Assembly (NCBI GenBank): GCA_021464245.1
Contig: JADCRB010000104.1
Span: 1,486,400-1,550,399, forward strand
Source: Carallia brachiata
Taxonomy: Eukaryota > Streptophyta > Magnoliopsida > Malpighiales > Rhizophoraceae
Length of the DNA stretch: 64,000 nucleotides
Direction of reading: 5' to 3'
The stretch's first letter is position 1. Every line of letters begins with the position of its first letter. Made by a program: the position numbers and the translations under genes. Below the pieces are notes generated by a model, which did not search any database, was not told the DNA's origin, and saw nothing but the letters and a program-made list of their open reading frames with translations. Below are positions 12,201 to 26,639 of the stretch, piece after piece.

Positions 12201-13981
12201 GGGAAATTCTAGACCTTATTTAGCTTGACTTGATATTATATCGCTAAATTTGTTTGTCTAATTCGGTATTATAATGTTATAGCTCTTAAAAGGGATCTTA
12301 ATAAATGGCATGTTGGTCTTGGCATAATTATAGGAAGGCTGGAGGCAATGTTCTTTGAAGCAAAGGGATCTTGGGAAGAGGCAGAAAAGGCTTACTCAAG
12401 CCTTCTAGAAGATAATCAATTAGACCAAGTGCATTTCTAACTAACTCTTCATCAGTTCTTTACAATTCAGTGTTTCACTTGCTCCGACTTAAAAACAGAT
12501 TTTTTTGTGACTTCATTACTGATTTATTTCTTAAATCTTACGGTGATAGCATCTTATGCAGGTAATTCATAAGAGAAGGGTAGCTTTGGCAAAGGCTAGA
12601 GGCAACATGTCTGCGGCAATTGAGCTGCTTAATAAGTATCTTGAAATGTGAGTCATAGAATCCCACTTTCTTCCAGCAGATGATTACTCTGGTTAAATAA
12701 ATTGCTGATTTTTGTTCTTTTTGCTATTTCTCTTCATCCACATTTATTAGATTCATGGCAGACTATGATGCCTGGAGAGAGCTTGCTGAAATATACGTCT
12801 CCCTTCAGATGTGAGGCTTTATAGGAAAGCTTTTATTTACCACTTGTCTTTGATATTTTAGAGCATCAGCTTAACCTTTCTTTGCCTTCATAATTAGGTA
12901 CAAGCAAGCAGCTTTTTGCTATGAGGAGCTATTATTATTTCAACCTACCATTCCCCTATATCATCTAGCCTATGCTGACGTAAGTATCTCCCAGTTCTAC
13001 CATTACCTTTATATTGTTTGGTAAAACATATTTCTTTGCAGTGGCTAATAATATTGATGTCTTCCAAAGTTAGCTGTAACTGTGGTAGTGGTTGTTTGAT
13101 GGATAAAAAATGAAGAATTTTTTGTAACAAGGCCTACTTGAGATAAGATAAGATGTTGAACTTTCTGGGGGACTTTGTGATGCTATTGCCATCTTGTCCT
13201 ATCAAATTGCATGACATTTCCATTTGGAGCTTAAACATTTTTCCTTTTTTTGATGAATGAATGGAGCTTAAACAAAATTTTAATTTCTTGATATATAGAG
13301 AATAATAATATGGGTATTTATTGTCAGTCAGTTTGGCTCTATGGGACAAGTACAACTGTCAAATGATTTTTGCTCTCTGATCTACAGGTTCTTTACACAC
13401 TAGGCGGATTGGAAAACCTTCAGACAGCAAAGAAATATTACTCATCCACCATAGATCTTACTGGGGGCAAGAACACCAGGGCCCTTTTTGGTATTTGTTT
13501 GGTGAGCTCCTTTCCTCCCTTTGCTTCCTCGCACACAACTCTTTCTCTCACAGGGCACAAAAACGTTCTAACTTGCAGCGATAAGTCCTTCACGCATTTG
13601 GATAATGCTAGTGGTGAACTTTGTTTTCAACATTATTTGTAATCTCCCAACGCCTTCCTTCCTTATATTTGGTAATCCAGGCTCTCTATTAGCTTTCATT
13701 GTCTAGAGAAACTTGGACCTTTCCTGTTTCTGCTGCCTTTTCTTTCAGCTGCTGCCTTATACTTAATTTAGGAACTCTGCCTGACACCAAGTGTTTGTTC
13801 ATTTCATCAGTGCACGTCTGCCATTGCGCAGCTTACGAAAGGGCGAAACAAGGAAGACAAGGACAGCCCAGACCTGCGCTTACTAGCAACAGCAGCCTTG
13901 GAGAAAGACTACAAGCACCGATCTCCTGGCAAGCTTCCTGTGCTTGCGTCAGCTTTGAAAAGCCTGAAAATTTCATCTTAA
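9251..13981 (+). CDS. EMC2: ER membrane protein complex subunit 2 (TPR protein), 9 exons
   Basis: TPR-repeat subunit of the ER membrane complex, which inserts membrane proteins; the protein is cytosolic facing. Exons: 9251-9437, 10558-10622, 11604-11652, 12334-12428, 12562-12647, 12751-12810, 12898-12979, 13388-13501, 13811-13981. They join in phase to a 302-aa product, near the family's usual ~300 aa. Recognisable segments: EAKGSWEEAEKAYSSLLEDN, AIELLNKYLEMFMADYDAWR, YKQAAFCYEELLLFQP and YHLAYADVLYTLGGLENLQT, typical of EMC2 TPR helices. The intron 4 donor (CAA then GTGCAT) is weak but required by the conserved join LDQ/VIHKRR. Introns 2 and 3 hold SINE copies. The short second exon is assigned from the conserved WTL...EVAVAAMDC and is the least certain boundary. 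Confidence 0.9.
11327..11465 (-). repeat. tRNA-derived SINE-like element, minus strand, in EMC2 intron 2
   Basis: Read on the minus strand it carries an A-box-like TAGCTCAAACGG, then GAGAGGTCAAGG and a B-box-like GATTTGAACCC. It ends in an A-tail, seen as the T run at about 11327-11342. The family is not identified. Confidence 0.5.
11990..12145 (-). repeat. Au-like SINE remnant, minus strand, in EMC2 intron 3
   Basis: On the minus strand it reads TTCCATCATGACCCAGAAG, then the B-box GGTTCGAGTCGTGGAA (GGTTCGAGTC at 12093-12102). Downstream text resembles the body of the widespread plant Au-type SINE, including a GCGTAC motif and a GACCTTTCCC motif. The A box end looks lost. The family assignment is from memory of the consensus. 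Confidence 0.6.
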
Positions 13982-15217
13982 AGTTCTCTTTACCATCAAA
14001 TGAAGTATTTCAGCAAGGGACCACCAATAACATATTCCAAAACCAAAAATTTTACTTCCTTATAATTTGCACGAATCCTCATTTTTCTTCGCGTGGATTA
14101 GTTTTGTTTTCTCAGTTTATTTCTCTTTGAAGTCCTTTATATCAGGACGTGAAGTAGTTTAAGAATTTCTCTCCACTGTGGATTAGAAGGTTCATGAGAT
14201 AAAAAGTGGTCTTCTCCCCTTGCAAAATTCAGGTTCTATTTGCATTCATTCCCAAATTTTGTTGACTTATCGTCATATATACAGCTTAGAGGACTTTGTT
14301 GATTTTGATGCAAAATCTATATTGACTAAGTTTTTTCTGGAGGCTTGATTTATAATTTTTGAGTCCAATATCTATATTTTATGTTTTTGGGAGTTGGTTT
14401 TTTTTTTCTCATTGACTGGGATTTATCTGTTGAACTAAACTATTACTTAGTAAACCCACTTACACAATGGAAACAATACATGAAATTTTAAATTTAAAAT
14501 TACAAATTATTATGTGGCAATCATCTATGTATGTTAAGAAAAAAGTGTTCTATTTTAAAGGAAGTTATAAGTCTTAATCTTGAAAATGGAAAATATAGAA
14601 TTTACAGTAGGAGAGAATTATTTTTATTATATAATTTATAGTCTAATGAATTTTTTAATAATTAATTTTATTAGTTTATTTTTTGGTTTGTATAAACTAA
14701 AGATTGAATTTTAGATTTGAAATTAAGAGTTTCATATCATTATACATTGTGGCTCGTGGTAAAAAAAAAAACTATCAATTTCTCTTTTATTTTATATTCA
14801 ACGTTTTTGATTAATTTCACGTGACTTAATATGCTTATAACTGTAAATGAGTTGAGTCGAAAATGAGTTGAGTCGAATCAAGGGAGTGCAAACGTTGTGC
14901 GTGGAAAAACCCCCACCTCCTTCAATAATCCACAAGTTATGCCTTTGCGACGGAGATTAATTGGGCCGGATCGGTCCACTAGTGTCCGTGGCCCATTGGG
15001 TCGGATCAAACCAAACCCTAGGTGGTGGAGGCATTTTAGTAAATAAATAGAAGAACAATGGCAAATATAAAAGCCCAACTGCAAACCCTGCCTGTTAGGG
15101 TTTTCATTTTATAAGCTCTTCGTCACTTATATTACATGCACTGTCTCTGCCTCTGCCTCCAGCAGCAGCCAAACCCCAAGTGTCTGCTGTTCTCAAAGCA
15201 ACCACCACCAAACCACC
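13982..15217. other. EMC2 3' UTR and RPS3A upstream region
   Basis: The first few hundred bases are probably the EMC2 3' UTR. About 14450-14830 is AT-rich with no gene. The last ~260 bp is the RPS3A promoter and 5' UTR, described separately. Confidence 0.5.
14962..15103 (+). promoter_or_regulatory. Ribosomal-protein-type promoter: site II motifs, telo-boxes, TATA box
   Basis: Site II-like TGGGCC at 14962-14967 and its complement GGCCCA at 14990-14995. Telo-box AAACCCTA at 15013-15020 and an inverted telo-box TTAGGGTTT at 15095-15103. A TATA-like TATAAAAG lies at 15066-15073. Site II plus telo-box is the known signature of plant ribosomal-protein and other growth-linked promoters. Confidence 0.65.
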
Positions 15218-17486
<2,269 letters not shown>

Positions 17487-17852
17487 AAAAGTTTTGTTCT
17501 GTTTTTTTCACTGTTGGAACAGAAATGGAGACTAGTGCGGCCTAGTTGTGACCTAAATTTGTGTTTTCAAGCATGGTATTATCGGAAGTAACCTTCTTTA
17601 TTCCAAGTTCATGAAATTGTTTGCTATCATTATGCCAAGGATTTGTGTGTGTTTGGTGGATACCATGACGAATAGGCTTTGTTAGATGCTTTATTTTGCA
17701 TAGGTTTGAAAAGATTGATCAATCAGTGATGATTTTTATTTGCTTGTGTGACATTCTGTTATAGTCTCCTTATCCCTCTATTAGCCAGTTTACTTGGTGG
17801 TTAACGAGCATCAAATGGCGGATTAATCATATTATATCAGCTTGTGCCTCGA

Positions 17853-18640
17853 CGGTGCCCTTTTTTGTTTTTTTGTTTTTTGACCTTTTGGGAGGCTTAA
17901 AAAAAGCCTACAAGTGAACTTCTACATTAGAATCATAACGGGGCCACTGTACCCCTACAGAATCTTGGGAGGCTGCAAGAGGATGAGAAAACCATTATCT
18001 ATCTGCTGCTGCCCTTGAAGCTCATAGGCATCCCTCTTAACCAGTCGGCTACCTGGTTAGCTTTTTGATATATATGGGAGATTTGCACAGTCCAGTCCTT
18101 TTCCTAGTAGTCCCTGCAACCCTTAACTAGATTTGCATAAGGGTGAGTGGCTATTGCTCCCTTTCGGATAGTCCCCATTGCAACCAAAGAATCCAACTCC
18201 AACTAGACTTTGGAGATATCAAACTATCAAGCCAATTTCAGCCCCTGAAGCACCCCCCTTTTTTCTGCTGCAAAAGCAGAACAACTTCCTAATGTTTGAA
18301 CAAAACACCCCAGCCATCGTCCCTTGTGTAGAATACCCCCTGTGCTAGCCCTTCTAAACCCGCCATGCGAGGCTCCATCAGTGTTCAATTTAATCCACTC
18401 AGAAGAGAGAGGCCGTCGCCCCACCGTCGCCGACATTGGCCCTAGAGGTCCCCATACTGCCACCTTATCTTTCCTTGAAAACCCATCAGCAAGACCCAAA
18501 ATAAAACCATAAGAGCGATACGTGGTATTAGAGAAAATCCACTCGTTACGTCATTTCCAAATCCACTTCTGCTGCGAAAAAACTTTGGCAATTCGCTTCC
18601 GTGTTGCCTATATCCTAGTTCAGAACTATAGACAATCCAA
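17853..18640 (-). mobile_element. Decayed LINE 3' end with RNase H domain, minus strand
   Basis: Minus-strand translation gives WIKLNTDGASHGGFRRASTG (18380-18440 region), AAEKRGVLQGLKLA and, across stops, DWTVQISHIYQKANQVADWL. This is the C-terminal RNase H domain of plant L1-type retrotransposons. Upstream WIWK, a stop, then RNEWIF belongs to the preceding zinc-binding region. An A-rich tail (T/G-interrupted T run on plus at about 17853-17880) marks the 3' end. Several in-frame stops show it is dead. Confidence 0.75.
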
Positions 18641-18892
18641 CCCGGGCAACAGAAAAAATTGCTTCTCATTGAAGCCCTTACCAGCGCTCACCATAGACCT
18701 TAAGCCAATTTGTAATCCCTTAACCTTACGGTGTTTTCTTTTGCTTGATGGACATGTCTGGTGGGTTGATCGCTGTGATGGTTTGGCCCCACGATCCTGG
18801 ACTCTGGCATGCCTTCAGAGAGCTTAAACCATCCTGGAAGGTCCTCCAAGTAGTAACTGACCCAAGCCCATGATGAGACCTTAAGGCATGTC

Positions 18893-19034
18893 AAATGTTA
18901 GCTATAGCTTAAGTGGTGAGGGTGGTAACCCCCGCCACGCCAGGCGGGGGTTCGACCTCCGCCTGAACTACATGTCCCCCTCCCCCTTATGTAATGCTCA
19001 TAGTTGAGTTCCACGATGACAAAAAAAAAAAAAA
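18893..19034 (+). repeat. tRNA-derived SINE with A box, B box and poly(A)
   Basis: TAGCTATAGCTTAAGTGG supplies an A box, followed by GGGGGTTCGACCTCC as a B box ~30 bp later. A short unrelated body and a run of 14 A (19021-19034) follow. It lies between two LINE fragments. No clear target-site duplication was found. Confidence 0.65.
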
Positions 19035-19192
19035 TTACTAACAGATTTCCAACCAGCGAGACGCCTTGTAAAAGCCATTGATAAACTCAGGACCAAAACC
19101 AAAAGTGACATTGTTGAAACCTGGAGCAGCGCCTTATTTTTCTTTTGGTCAAAAGGGAGTTAGTATGCTTCCAATTAAAAGTCTTACAAAGG

Positions 19193-19390
19193 GACCAGCC
19201 GGGACAAAGACACCTCTATTAAGTCCTCCATTAACAAATGCTTAACGCTAATTGGAGGCTCATTGAAGATATGCAAGCCTTGTGACAAAGAAAAAGCTAG
19301 ATTAACCATGTCATCTGCAATTTTATTACCTTCGCTGTATATGTGGGCCAATTTAACACTCCAATCCTTCCAAAGCTAGATTAACTCTTT
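19193..19390 (-). mobile_element. Second LINE RNase H C-terminal fragment, minus strand
   Basis: A 66-codon open stretch reads WKDWSVKLAHIYSEGNKIAD, then a run ending SLSRLVPL and stop. This is the typical last part of the RNase H domain of plant LINEs. It duplicates the function of the domain at 17853-18640, so it comes from another insertion. Confidence 0.7.
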
Positions 19391-19435
19391 TATTAGCTGC
19401 TTTTTGTTTTTTCTTTGGGCATGTTGAAATCAACA

Positions 19436-19865
19436 TTGTCAACCGAATCGGTCATCTAACTAAAAATATTAGTGAGTTAACGTTCAATCGATTAAACTAG
19501 TCGAATCGGTATTTGAATCGATATATATATAAAAGTAATTAAAAAAATAATATTTATAAATAGTGATTAAATATTAATTTTTTTAATTTTAGGGACTAAA
19601 TTGAAAGTTTTGTTCAAATTTAAGACTAAATTAAATTTTTTAATTAAATTTAAAGATTTAATTATAATTTAAATAATATTTAAAATTAAATTATAATTGA
19701 TGAATTTTTAATTTAATTTGAACTAGTCTAATTAATCCTATTTTTATTAGTTTTAACTAATTTTAATCGGTCCAAGTTCTTATTCAAAATTAATATAAAT
19801 CAGACCGGATTCTTAATGGTCAATAGTTAAATTGGTCCGACTGATCGGTCTGGTCTAATTTTTTA
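19436..19865 (+). repeat. Dispersed ~450-bp repeat, copy 1
   Basis: Ends are rich in CGAATCGGT and GGTCCGACTGATCGGTC motifs; the centre holds ATAAAAGTAATTAAAAAA and TAGTGATTAAATATTAAT. It aligns by eye, reverse-complemented, with 47998-48478. No coding potential. Probably a non-autonomous transposon; class unknown. Confidence 0.6.
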
Positions 19866-22800
19866 GGGTAAAATAAAATCCATATTTTTGTAAGAGTCTG
19901 AGGGCCCCTAATTTCACTCAGAGCACTTACATTTGTCACCAAGAATTTGAGGAGCAGCGTTAGCTACATTGGCTCTAACTGCAGAACTAGAGTTTGAATT
20001 TTGATCGTTTCCCTCACGTTTTCTTTTCCTACTTACTTCAACAAAGCTGACATGACTACACTACGCATTCGGAGAATCTGTACCAGACCCATTTTTTAAT
20101 GAGCAAAATAATTGTGGAGTCCAGTGGATGGTTGGAACCACCACAACAACTTATTAATTAGTAGACAAAAAAAATTGGCACAAAGAAATGTAATCATTAT
20201 TTTTTCGATGTAAAAAAATTGTGAATAATTTTATTGAAGAACTTTTAATAAGTGAACTTTTTTCTTGGTCAGCAACCCCTTAAAAGAACTTAGTCAAGAC
20301 AAAAATTCAATAAATAAAACCGTAATAAAATCCATTTTTAATATTACAAAAACTTTTGCCCGGCATATCATTGTTCCATCAAGCTCATTTGCTTGGATGA
20401 AGTTATCAACTTTGATTTTCTTGACTTGAATGTTTCCATTTGAATCTCTTAAACAAGGAAAGAAAATGAAAGAGACCCCAGTTTGTCAGCCACGAAAACG
20501 ACACGCCTAAGATGGGAGAAACGCCTAATTAAATGCACATGGGACTTGAAGGCTGAAAGCGTTTTTGAGTGGGGGACTACCATTTACCATACGACAGAGA
20601 TTCTGTGTGGAATGTAGACAGCACCTAGAAACCAACGCCCCCTCTGCCACAGCTGCAGGGAATTGTTTGTTTGTTGGGTGCGATAACAATTACTTAAATA
20701 CGTAATTTGTAATATATAAAAAAATATATAATTAATTTAATAATTTATTTTTAAAAAATTTAATATATTTTTAATAATTTAATAATTTAAATTTCACGTG
20801 TTAATATTATACTTACTACTATACACCTACGTAACTTTTTCCAGTTGGCCACATTCATTTCTTCACCTCACAACAACAAAATTGGTCAAGCCTTACTGCC
20901 AGCTCTCTTTCCATGTTTGGTCTTTTGCTAGGGGTTCTGACCCTTTTTAACTCTCATGGGGCGTCTTTATTTGGCTTAGTTGCTTTGATCTACTAGCCTA
21001 TTGTCGTAGCTTGTGTTGCTGATACGCCAAGGCATTACACGAGAGCTTAGTGTAACAAGCAAGATTGGTGCAATTACATGTTACTCGACGGCGGGTTTCT
21101 TAATACATAAGAGGCTCTCCCTTGTTATGTTGTACTATCATAATCATTAATTGTATATTTTAGTCATTTAGTATATAATAACAATTAATAATAAGATTAC
21201 ACATTCGATTCATGATAGTATCATCTCATCCACATTTATTTTGAATCAAAATGGTCTACATCTATATAATGTAAGTCCGTATTTTTGTTTAATAAACTTG
21301 TGTTTTGGTTCACATGATTTTATAATTTTGGACTCCGCTTAGTTGTGTTAGTTAGAAGGAAAGTTTTTTACTTATAATGTTAGAGGTTCGAATCATTGAT
21401 CGTCCCTTCATCATCTTCCATCCCTTAATCATGACCAAGCATCCTATCATGTAGGACCAAATAATAATAATAATCATAAATGTGGACCTCACTTATGGTT
21501 AAGGCCCAGCATGTGAAACACTTTTTTTTTTATTGGATGGCTGCAAGTTGTAACTTCCGATTTTATTCTTCAATGAGAACAATAGATGTAAAAAAATATA
21601 AAGTTTTATAAGATCAAACCCACAATTAATGCAATGGATGGGCACTTTGCAGGGTTTCTCCTATCTTGGCTGGGATAATTGATTTATCATTACGTTTGTT
21701 ACTCCAAAAAGATGACTACTGATGCTAATATCAAATTAATCCCACAAAATTTGGAGTATGATCTCTGATAGTTTTAATCGCTCTGACTTGTTCCATGGCC
21801 AGAAACATCAAACAAACATTCTGACTAGCTCAGGTCGGGACCTAGATTTATGGGCAGATATCAGGCTAGTGATTGGCTTAAACTGTAAAACATACTGTAA
21901 CAGCATTTGTTTGGCATCATCTCAAGCCTGCAAACAAAGAAACCTGTTGGGGAGATGGCCATTTTGCGTGCAGGTAAAGAAGACATCAGCTCAGGTGAAA
22001 ATAGGTAATTTTGAGCTACAACATGACCACTGAGGCATTGACAAGAAAAGATATTTATACAATTATACCCTTCACCTGTTGAATTACAGATATGACGTAA
22101 AGACAGGACGATAAGAACTCAAAAATTCAATGCTTTTTAAGTTAAATATCGTCTGGTTTAGTTCTTCGATGTGAAAATGTAATCCGAACGATGAAACTCT
22201 AGTCTTGCTTCTTATTTAGCAACTCCATGACCAGAACTTTGACAGGGAAGCCACCAGCTGAGATTCCTATTCTTCATCAGGTCCAGGAGGAAGGGGGCTC
22301 CGGTATCTGGACATGAATTACATTAGCATGAAATATATAACATGACCCGCGGAACATGAACAGAGCCGGATAGCACAATAGAGCATCCAACTGAGAAGCC
22401 AAGTTCCAAGGTCACGACATTTTGATATCAATCTTCACGAGCAACGAAGCAGGCAATCAGCAGAAAACACACACAAACTGAGTCCATACTGATAGCTGAT
22501 TTCTGTCTAAATACTAATAGAGTCCTCAACACAGGAGCTCAAACCAAATTAAAAGAAGAACAAGGTTTATCGATGCGAGACGTGTGCCCACGGAGAAAGG
22601 CAAACTAAGCCTGCAAGACAGCCAAATGAAAGCAGATCATACCAAAATGTGCAGTGTCCATAGTCTAAGGCACAAAGGAAGCCAGGTTCTTCTTTGCTCA
22701 TCCAAATGGTGCGGTGATAGAGAACCATAGTTCCAAAAAATGCAATGTATTTTTTCATCTGTTTTGAGGACTTGCACATCCAAGCAAGAGGTTCCAATCC

Positions 22801-24455
22801 CTTTGGAGTTATCTTCTCTTACCTCTGCAGTTCCCAACTTCCCATGGGCCTGATATTCCTCAAAAAAATTCCCAAAGGACTTCTCTGGCGAACCTGTGCA
22901 AGATCTCAACTCTTGAATGACGATCACAACAATAGCCATAAATCATATGTCTCTGCAGGTTCAAAATTCCAATTAACAAAATTAATGGCAGGCTTGTAAA
23001 TGCAGCCAAACTGTTTTTTTTTCCAAAAAAAAAAAGAACAAAACAAAAACACCAGCAGCCAACTCATATAATTATCTCTTCACATTGCTTCGCCATCACT
23101 TGCAAGAACAATCTTTGACTAAACACAGGCAGGAACAAATTGTCCCACGTGGATTTACCAAGACAAGAACATAACATCAGTTCAAAAATTTATTTGAATG
23201 TAGTGCCAAAAGGGTGAAATTATTGCGTGGTCCTACAAATTAGAAATATGGTCCTTTGCAACTTATTTTGTTTAAATCTCCTTATCCTTGCCTTCACGTC
23301 TGGACAAGCAACCAAAATCATCAATTTGAAGTTGAAAGGAAAAAAGATCTCACCTTAAGACAAAGCGTTCAATGACATAATAGCATCAAAATGTGTCTAT
23401 GAAATAAAACATGAATCCACATTATCGGACTAACAATGTGAATACAAATCATAAAGGAAATAACAGGGTCATTTCAGATAGTGTCATATTAATCACGCTC
23501 TACATTTCATAGAGCAAACACTTTGGTTTATTTGATCGCTAAAAAGAGAAATGGAGCACAGATATTTAGATTGCATAGGCAGAGGTTTGTACCATAAACC
23601 TTTCACGGGTTGAAGGATCAAGTTAGTGCATTTTGATATGAGAAAAGTGCAGGATTTTGAATACATAGCACGAGACAGTACAAGTTGCATTACTTGCAGA
23701 CAAGCCACAAGGCAAGGTCTACAACACATACTGTGAGAGGTTGTCCACTCAAAACACATATTAGGTAAACTTATGTTCCATGTACCATGGTTTCCTTTTC
23801 TTTTTCGGTCAAACCATAATACTTGTTAGGTGCTGCATGATTGAAGAGAAGGATCTGTAAATGTAGAAGGTACATGGTTCAAAAATGATCAAGTTTCCGT
23901 AAGCACCTGTTACTTCTTTTGTGAACATTAAGCATGCAGCAATGTTGGTTCTCTTGCTCTTCCTAGCTGCAACAATTCAAGTTACCTGCACCAGAAGGAT
24001 AGAAACCCAAACAAATGATAAGAAAGATAATAAATGGACATTGATTGAATTGACTTCACAACAAGGAAGACATACCTACATTTGAGACATGCCACAGGCT
24101 GCATATTGATCATTGTGGAGATTTGAGCTTAAAATATAATGAGGCACGATGTGCTAATTGCTGCATAAGGAACGAATGACTTGACCAACAATAACTAAAA
24201 TTATCTTGGTGATATTTGGCTTTTAGTGGAAAAAATAGAAATGGAGCTAAGAGACTTTAAGAAGAACAAGAAGCAATCTAAAGAATAAAATTGTATTTAA
24301 TCCATTCAAATGTTCTTCATGTTACTCAAAGAAGACGACATGAATAGAATACAGAAGGCACCCGTTTAATCAAACTAGGGGCAATCAATCACATAATTGA
24401 TGAATTTGCAACTCACTTAACATTTTGTTAGCACTCAAAGAAATTCTCTGGATCT
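19866..24455. other. Gene-poor stretch and 3' flank of the DUF868 gene
   Basis: AT-rich to about 21.7 kb, with one MITE-like repeat at 20695-20835. From about 22.2 to 24.4 kb base composition is more balanced and splice-like signals occur on the minus strand, so 3' UTR introns or a non-coding transcript are possible. No gene could be assembled; see the finding at 22267-23000. Confidence 0.4.
20695..20835. repeat. AT-rich MITE-like repeat, copy 1
   Basis: Contains ATATATAATTAATTTAATAA and TTTAATAATTTAATAATTTA flanked by TACGTAA-like ends in inverted orientation. It closely resembles 26640-26800. Non-coding. Confidence 0.45.
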
Positions 24456-25364
24456 CTATTCATTCTTCCAAGCATACAAAATCAGTGAAAACTCAAAATT
24501 CTGTGATTTGGAGTCCAGAAATCTCTGTGAGAAAGACCATTGTAACATATTGGGATCTGAAAGTGGTTGGCTAGGCCACACCTTCTCAGCAGAGAGACAA
24601 GTCTTAAACATGAAGACAGCGTTTCCAATGGATGTGCCAAAGAGCCAATTATGAACATCCCAAAAAAGTTCTACTGCCAGCCCATCAACCAATATGGTAT
24701 GATTTCCACGAAACTTCCATCGGAGCCGCTTCACCTTCATCACAGTCTTGCAGTCCACACGAACAAGAAGGACCGGATCACTGACGCCCGTTGTATCACA
24801 TTCAATTGCTAGATCATGAATTTGACCACTGTCATAAAACTGAGCCTTGGTGGTAAAGACCTTCTTCCCAAAAACATGCTCCTTCTTAGCTACAAAAACT
24901 GCATTGGAAGGAGTTGGAGTAGCACTCGTTTTCTTGAAAGCTTCTTTCCTCAAATCACCAAGAAGAAGAATCATCTGCCTGTCCACAACAACACCAACAT
25001 AAAATCCCTCTAATGGTTCAGGCCCTGATCCAAATTTGGCTGATGAGAGGTCCCAATAAATGTCAGTTCTACAAGAATATGCCTCTAAAGACTTGGACCC
25101 TTTTCTTTTTGAGAACAACCAAGGTTTAATATCCACCTTACATAAACATTGATTTGCAGAATCATCAATCCCTATACTTAGGCATTGACCCATCAAATTC
25201 TTACTCCATGTAACTGTGATCAAACAAGAGCGGCCTCGAATCCGGCATTGATACACACAAGTAACCAAATTCTGCGCCTGTTTGCTAGTACTTGAAGATG
25301 AAGAATCTGCCACTTGTACCCCATTTTCACTGAAACAAGATGGGAAATCCCTCATTTTTGACAC
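24456..25364 (-). CDS. DUF868 family protein, single exon
   Basis: An intact 302-aa frame. The product matches the plant DUF868 family, whose biochemical function is unknown. Features: a Ser-rich linker after residue 15 (DSSSSSTSKQ), VYQCRIRGRSCLITVTWSKN, KPWLFSKRKGSKSLEAY, then DIYWDLSSAKFGSGPEPLEG and FYVGVVVDRQMILLLGD. The C-terminal half holds HTILVDGLAVELFWDVHNWL and ends FSLILYAWKNE, all family signatures. No signal peptide or membrane segment is evident. Another Met lies at residue 4. The 5' UTR upstream (25365-25980) appears to contain at least one intron, with a donor-like GAG/GTGAGAGC near 25550. It corresponds in order to the DUF868 gene next to ZDS in Arabidopsis. Confidence 0.93.
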   Translation of the reverse strand: MSKMRDFPSCFSENGVQVADSSSSSTSKQAQNLVTCVYQCRIRGRSCLITVTWSKNLMGQCLSIGIDDSANQCLCKVDIKPWLFSKRKGSKSLEAYSCRTDIYWDLSSAKFGSGPEPLEGFYVGVVVDRQMILLLGDLRKEAFKKTSATPTPSNAVFVAKKEHVFGKKVFTTKAQFYDSGQIHDLAIECDTTGVSDPVLLVRVDCKTVMKVKRLRWKFRGNHTILVDGLAVELFWDVHNWLFGTSIGNAVFMFKTCLSAEKVWPSQPLSDPNMLQWSFSQRFLDSKSQNFEFSLILYAWKNE

Positions 25365-26639
25365 CTCAAAAACTCCAAGTTGCTACACAGAAACTGCGTC
25401 TCTCGCCTTTTTCACTCTCTGGCCCTTTCACAAACGCTTGAGCTCAATCGTGTGGCTAAAATTGAACCAAACGATATGACTCAGAAATGAAGCAAGCAGG
25501 ACCAAAAGAAGAACACAAACAAATAAAACAAAGATAAAAAAAGCTCTCACCTCAAAAACCCACCTCATAAATGCCTCAAAATCAGGTTGTCAAGGCAGAG
25601 TTTTGATTATGTGTGTGGTCTGCATTCCTACAAAATTTCCATCAATCTAAAGCCTAGAGAAAGTGAGAGAAAGGCACATCTAAATCTAGGACAAAATTCG
25701 GGAATGTAGGTAGTAAAGTAAATGAGGGAGAGAAGCAGACAAAAAGTAGACTTGCTTCACTGTGATGCCTATACCATTGCTTGAACATTAAAGTTACAAT
25801 ATTTAGGAAACCCCATCAAAAAATAATACATAATATATACACACACAAATATATTTATGATTTATGCAAAAGGGTACCTCAAGAAAATGACAGCTGCTGA
25901 AACAACCACAGAGAACAAAAAAGGCAGCTTTGAAGGATATGTCAACTAAGTCGTGTGCTATAGAGGATAGGTTGTGAAGATTACTCTAAAATGAGAAGGA
26001 AAAGCCATCCCTCTCTCTCTGTCCTTTTCTGTGTATGTTTTTCAAAAGTCTCTCTCTTGTAACCAACCTTTACCTGACATGCTCACATGCAAATAGAGAG
26101 AGAGAGAGGGATGGAAATTTTCGACCTTTACGTAATGCAAACAGAGAGACTTGCGTTGGGACCTCTCTTAATCAAAAGTTTCATGGAAGAGAAGAATAAA
26201 TACCTGAACTTTGTATATGAATTATCAAAAAGAAATTTTACAGCGTCGTTCTCAGTACCACGAGTAGAAATTAATCTCACATCCAAAACATGTGAAAACA
26301 TTTAGTGTTAAAGAGAAAAAAAAAAAACTAAAAAAGAAAGTCTTTTTTGCAATTCATTTGTGCAAGGCAAACACAGGATCAACGAAATGGTTATTCCGAT
26401 GTGGGGTCCACTTCAAGCAATTTTTTTTTTTTGACACACTTCAAGCAAGTTAATGCAGAGCACGATCTCTCATTTAATTGGGTTTTTTTTTTACCTTTTT
26501 TTGACTGTTTTTTTTTTTTTACCTAACGAGAATGAATTTGACTCATTTATTAATTAATGAGATGCGGGTATACTGTATGTAAGTGCATACGTACAAAATT
26601 CAACTTGAATCTGATCTAAATGCAGCAAGTTGTCAAAAT

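Noticed and set aside
21340..21410. Possible tRNA or SINE (GGTTCGAATC at about 21386)
   Set aside because: No convincing A box or cloverleaf and no A-tail.
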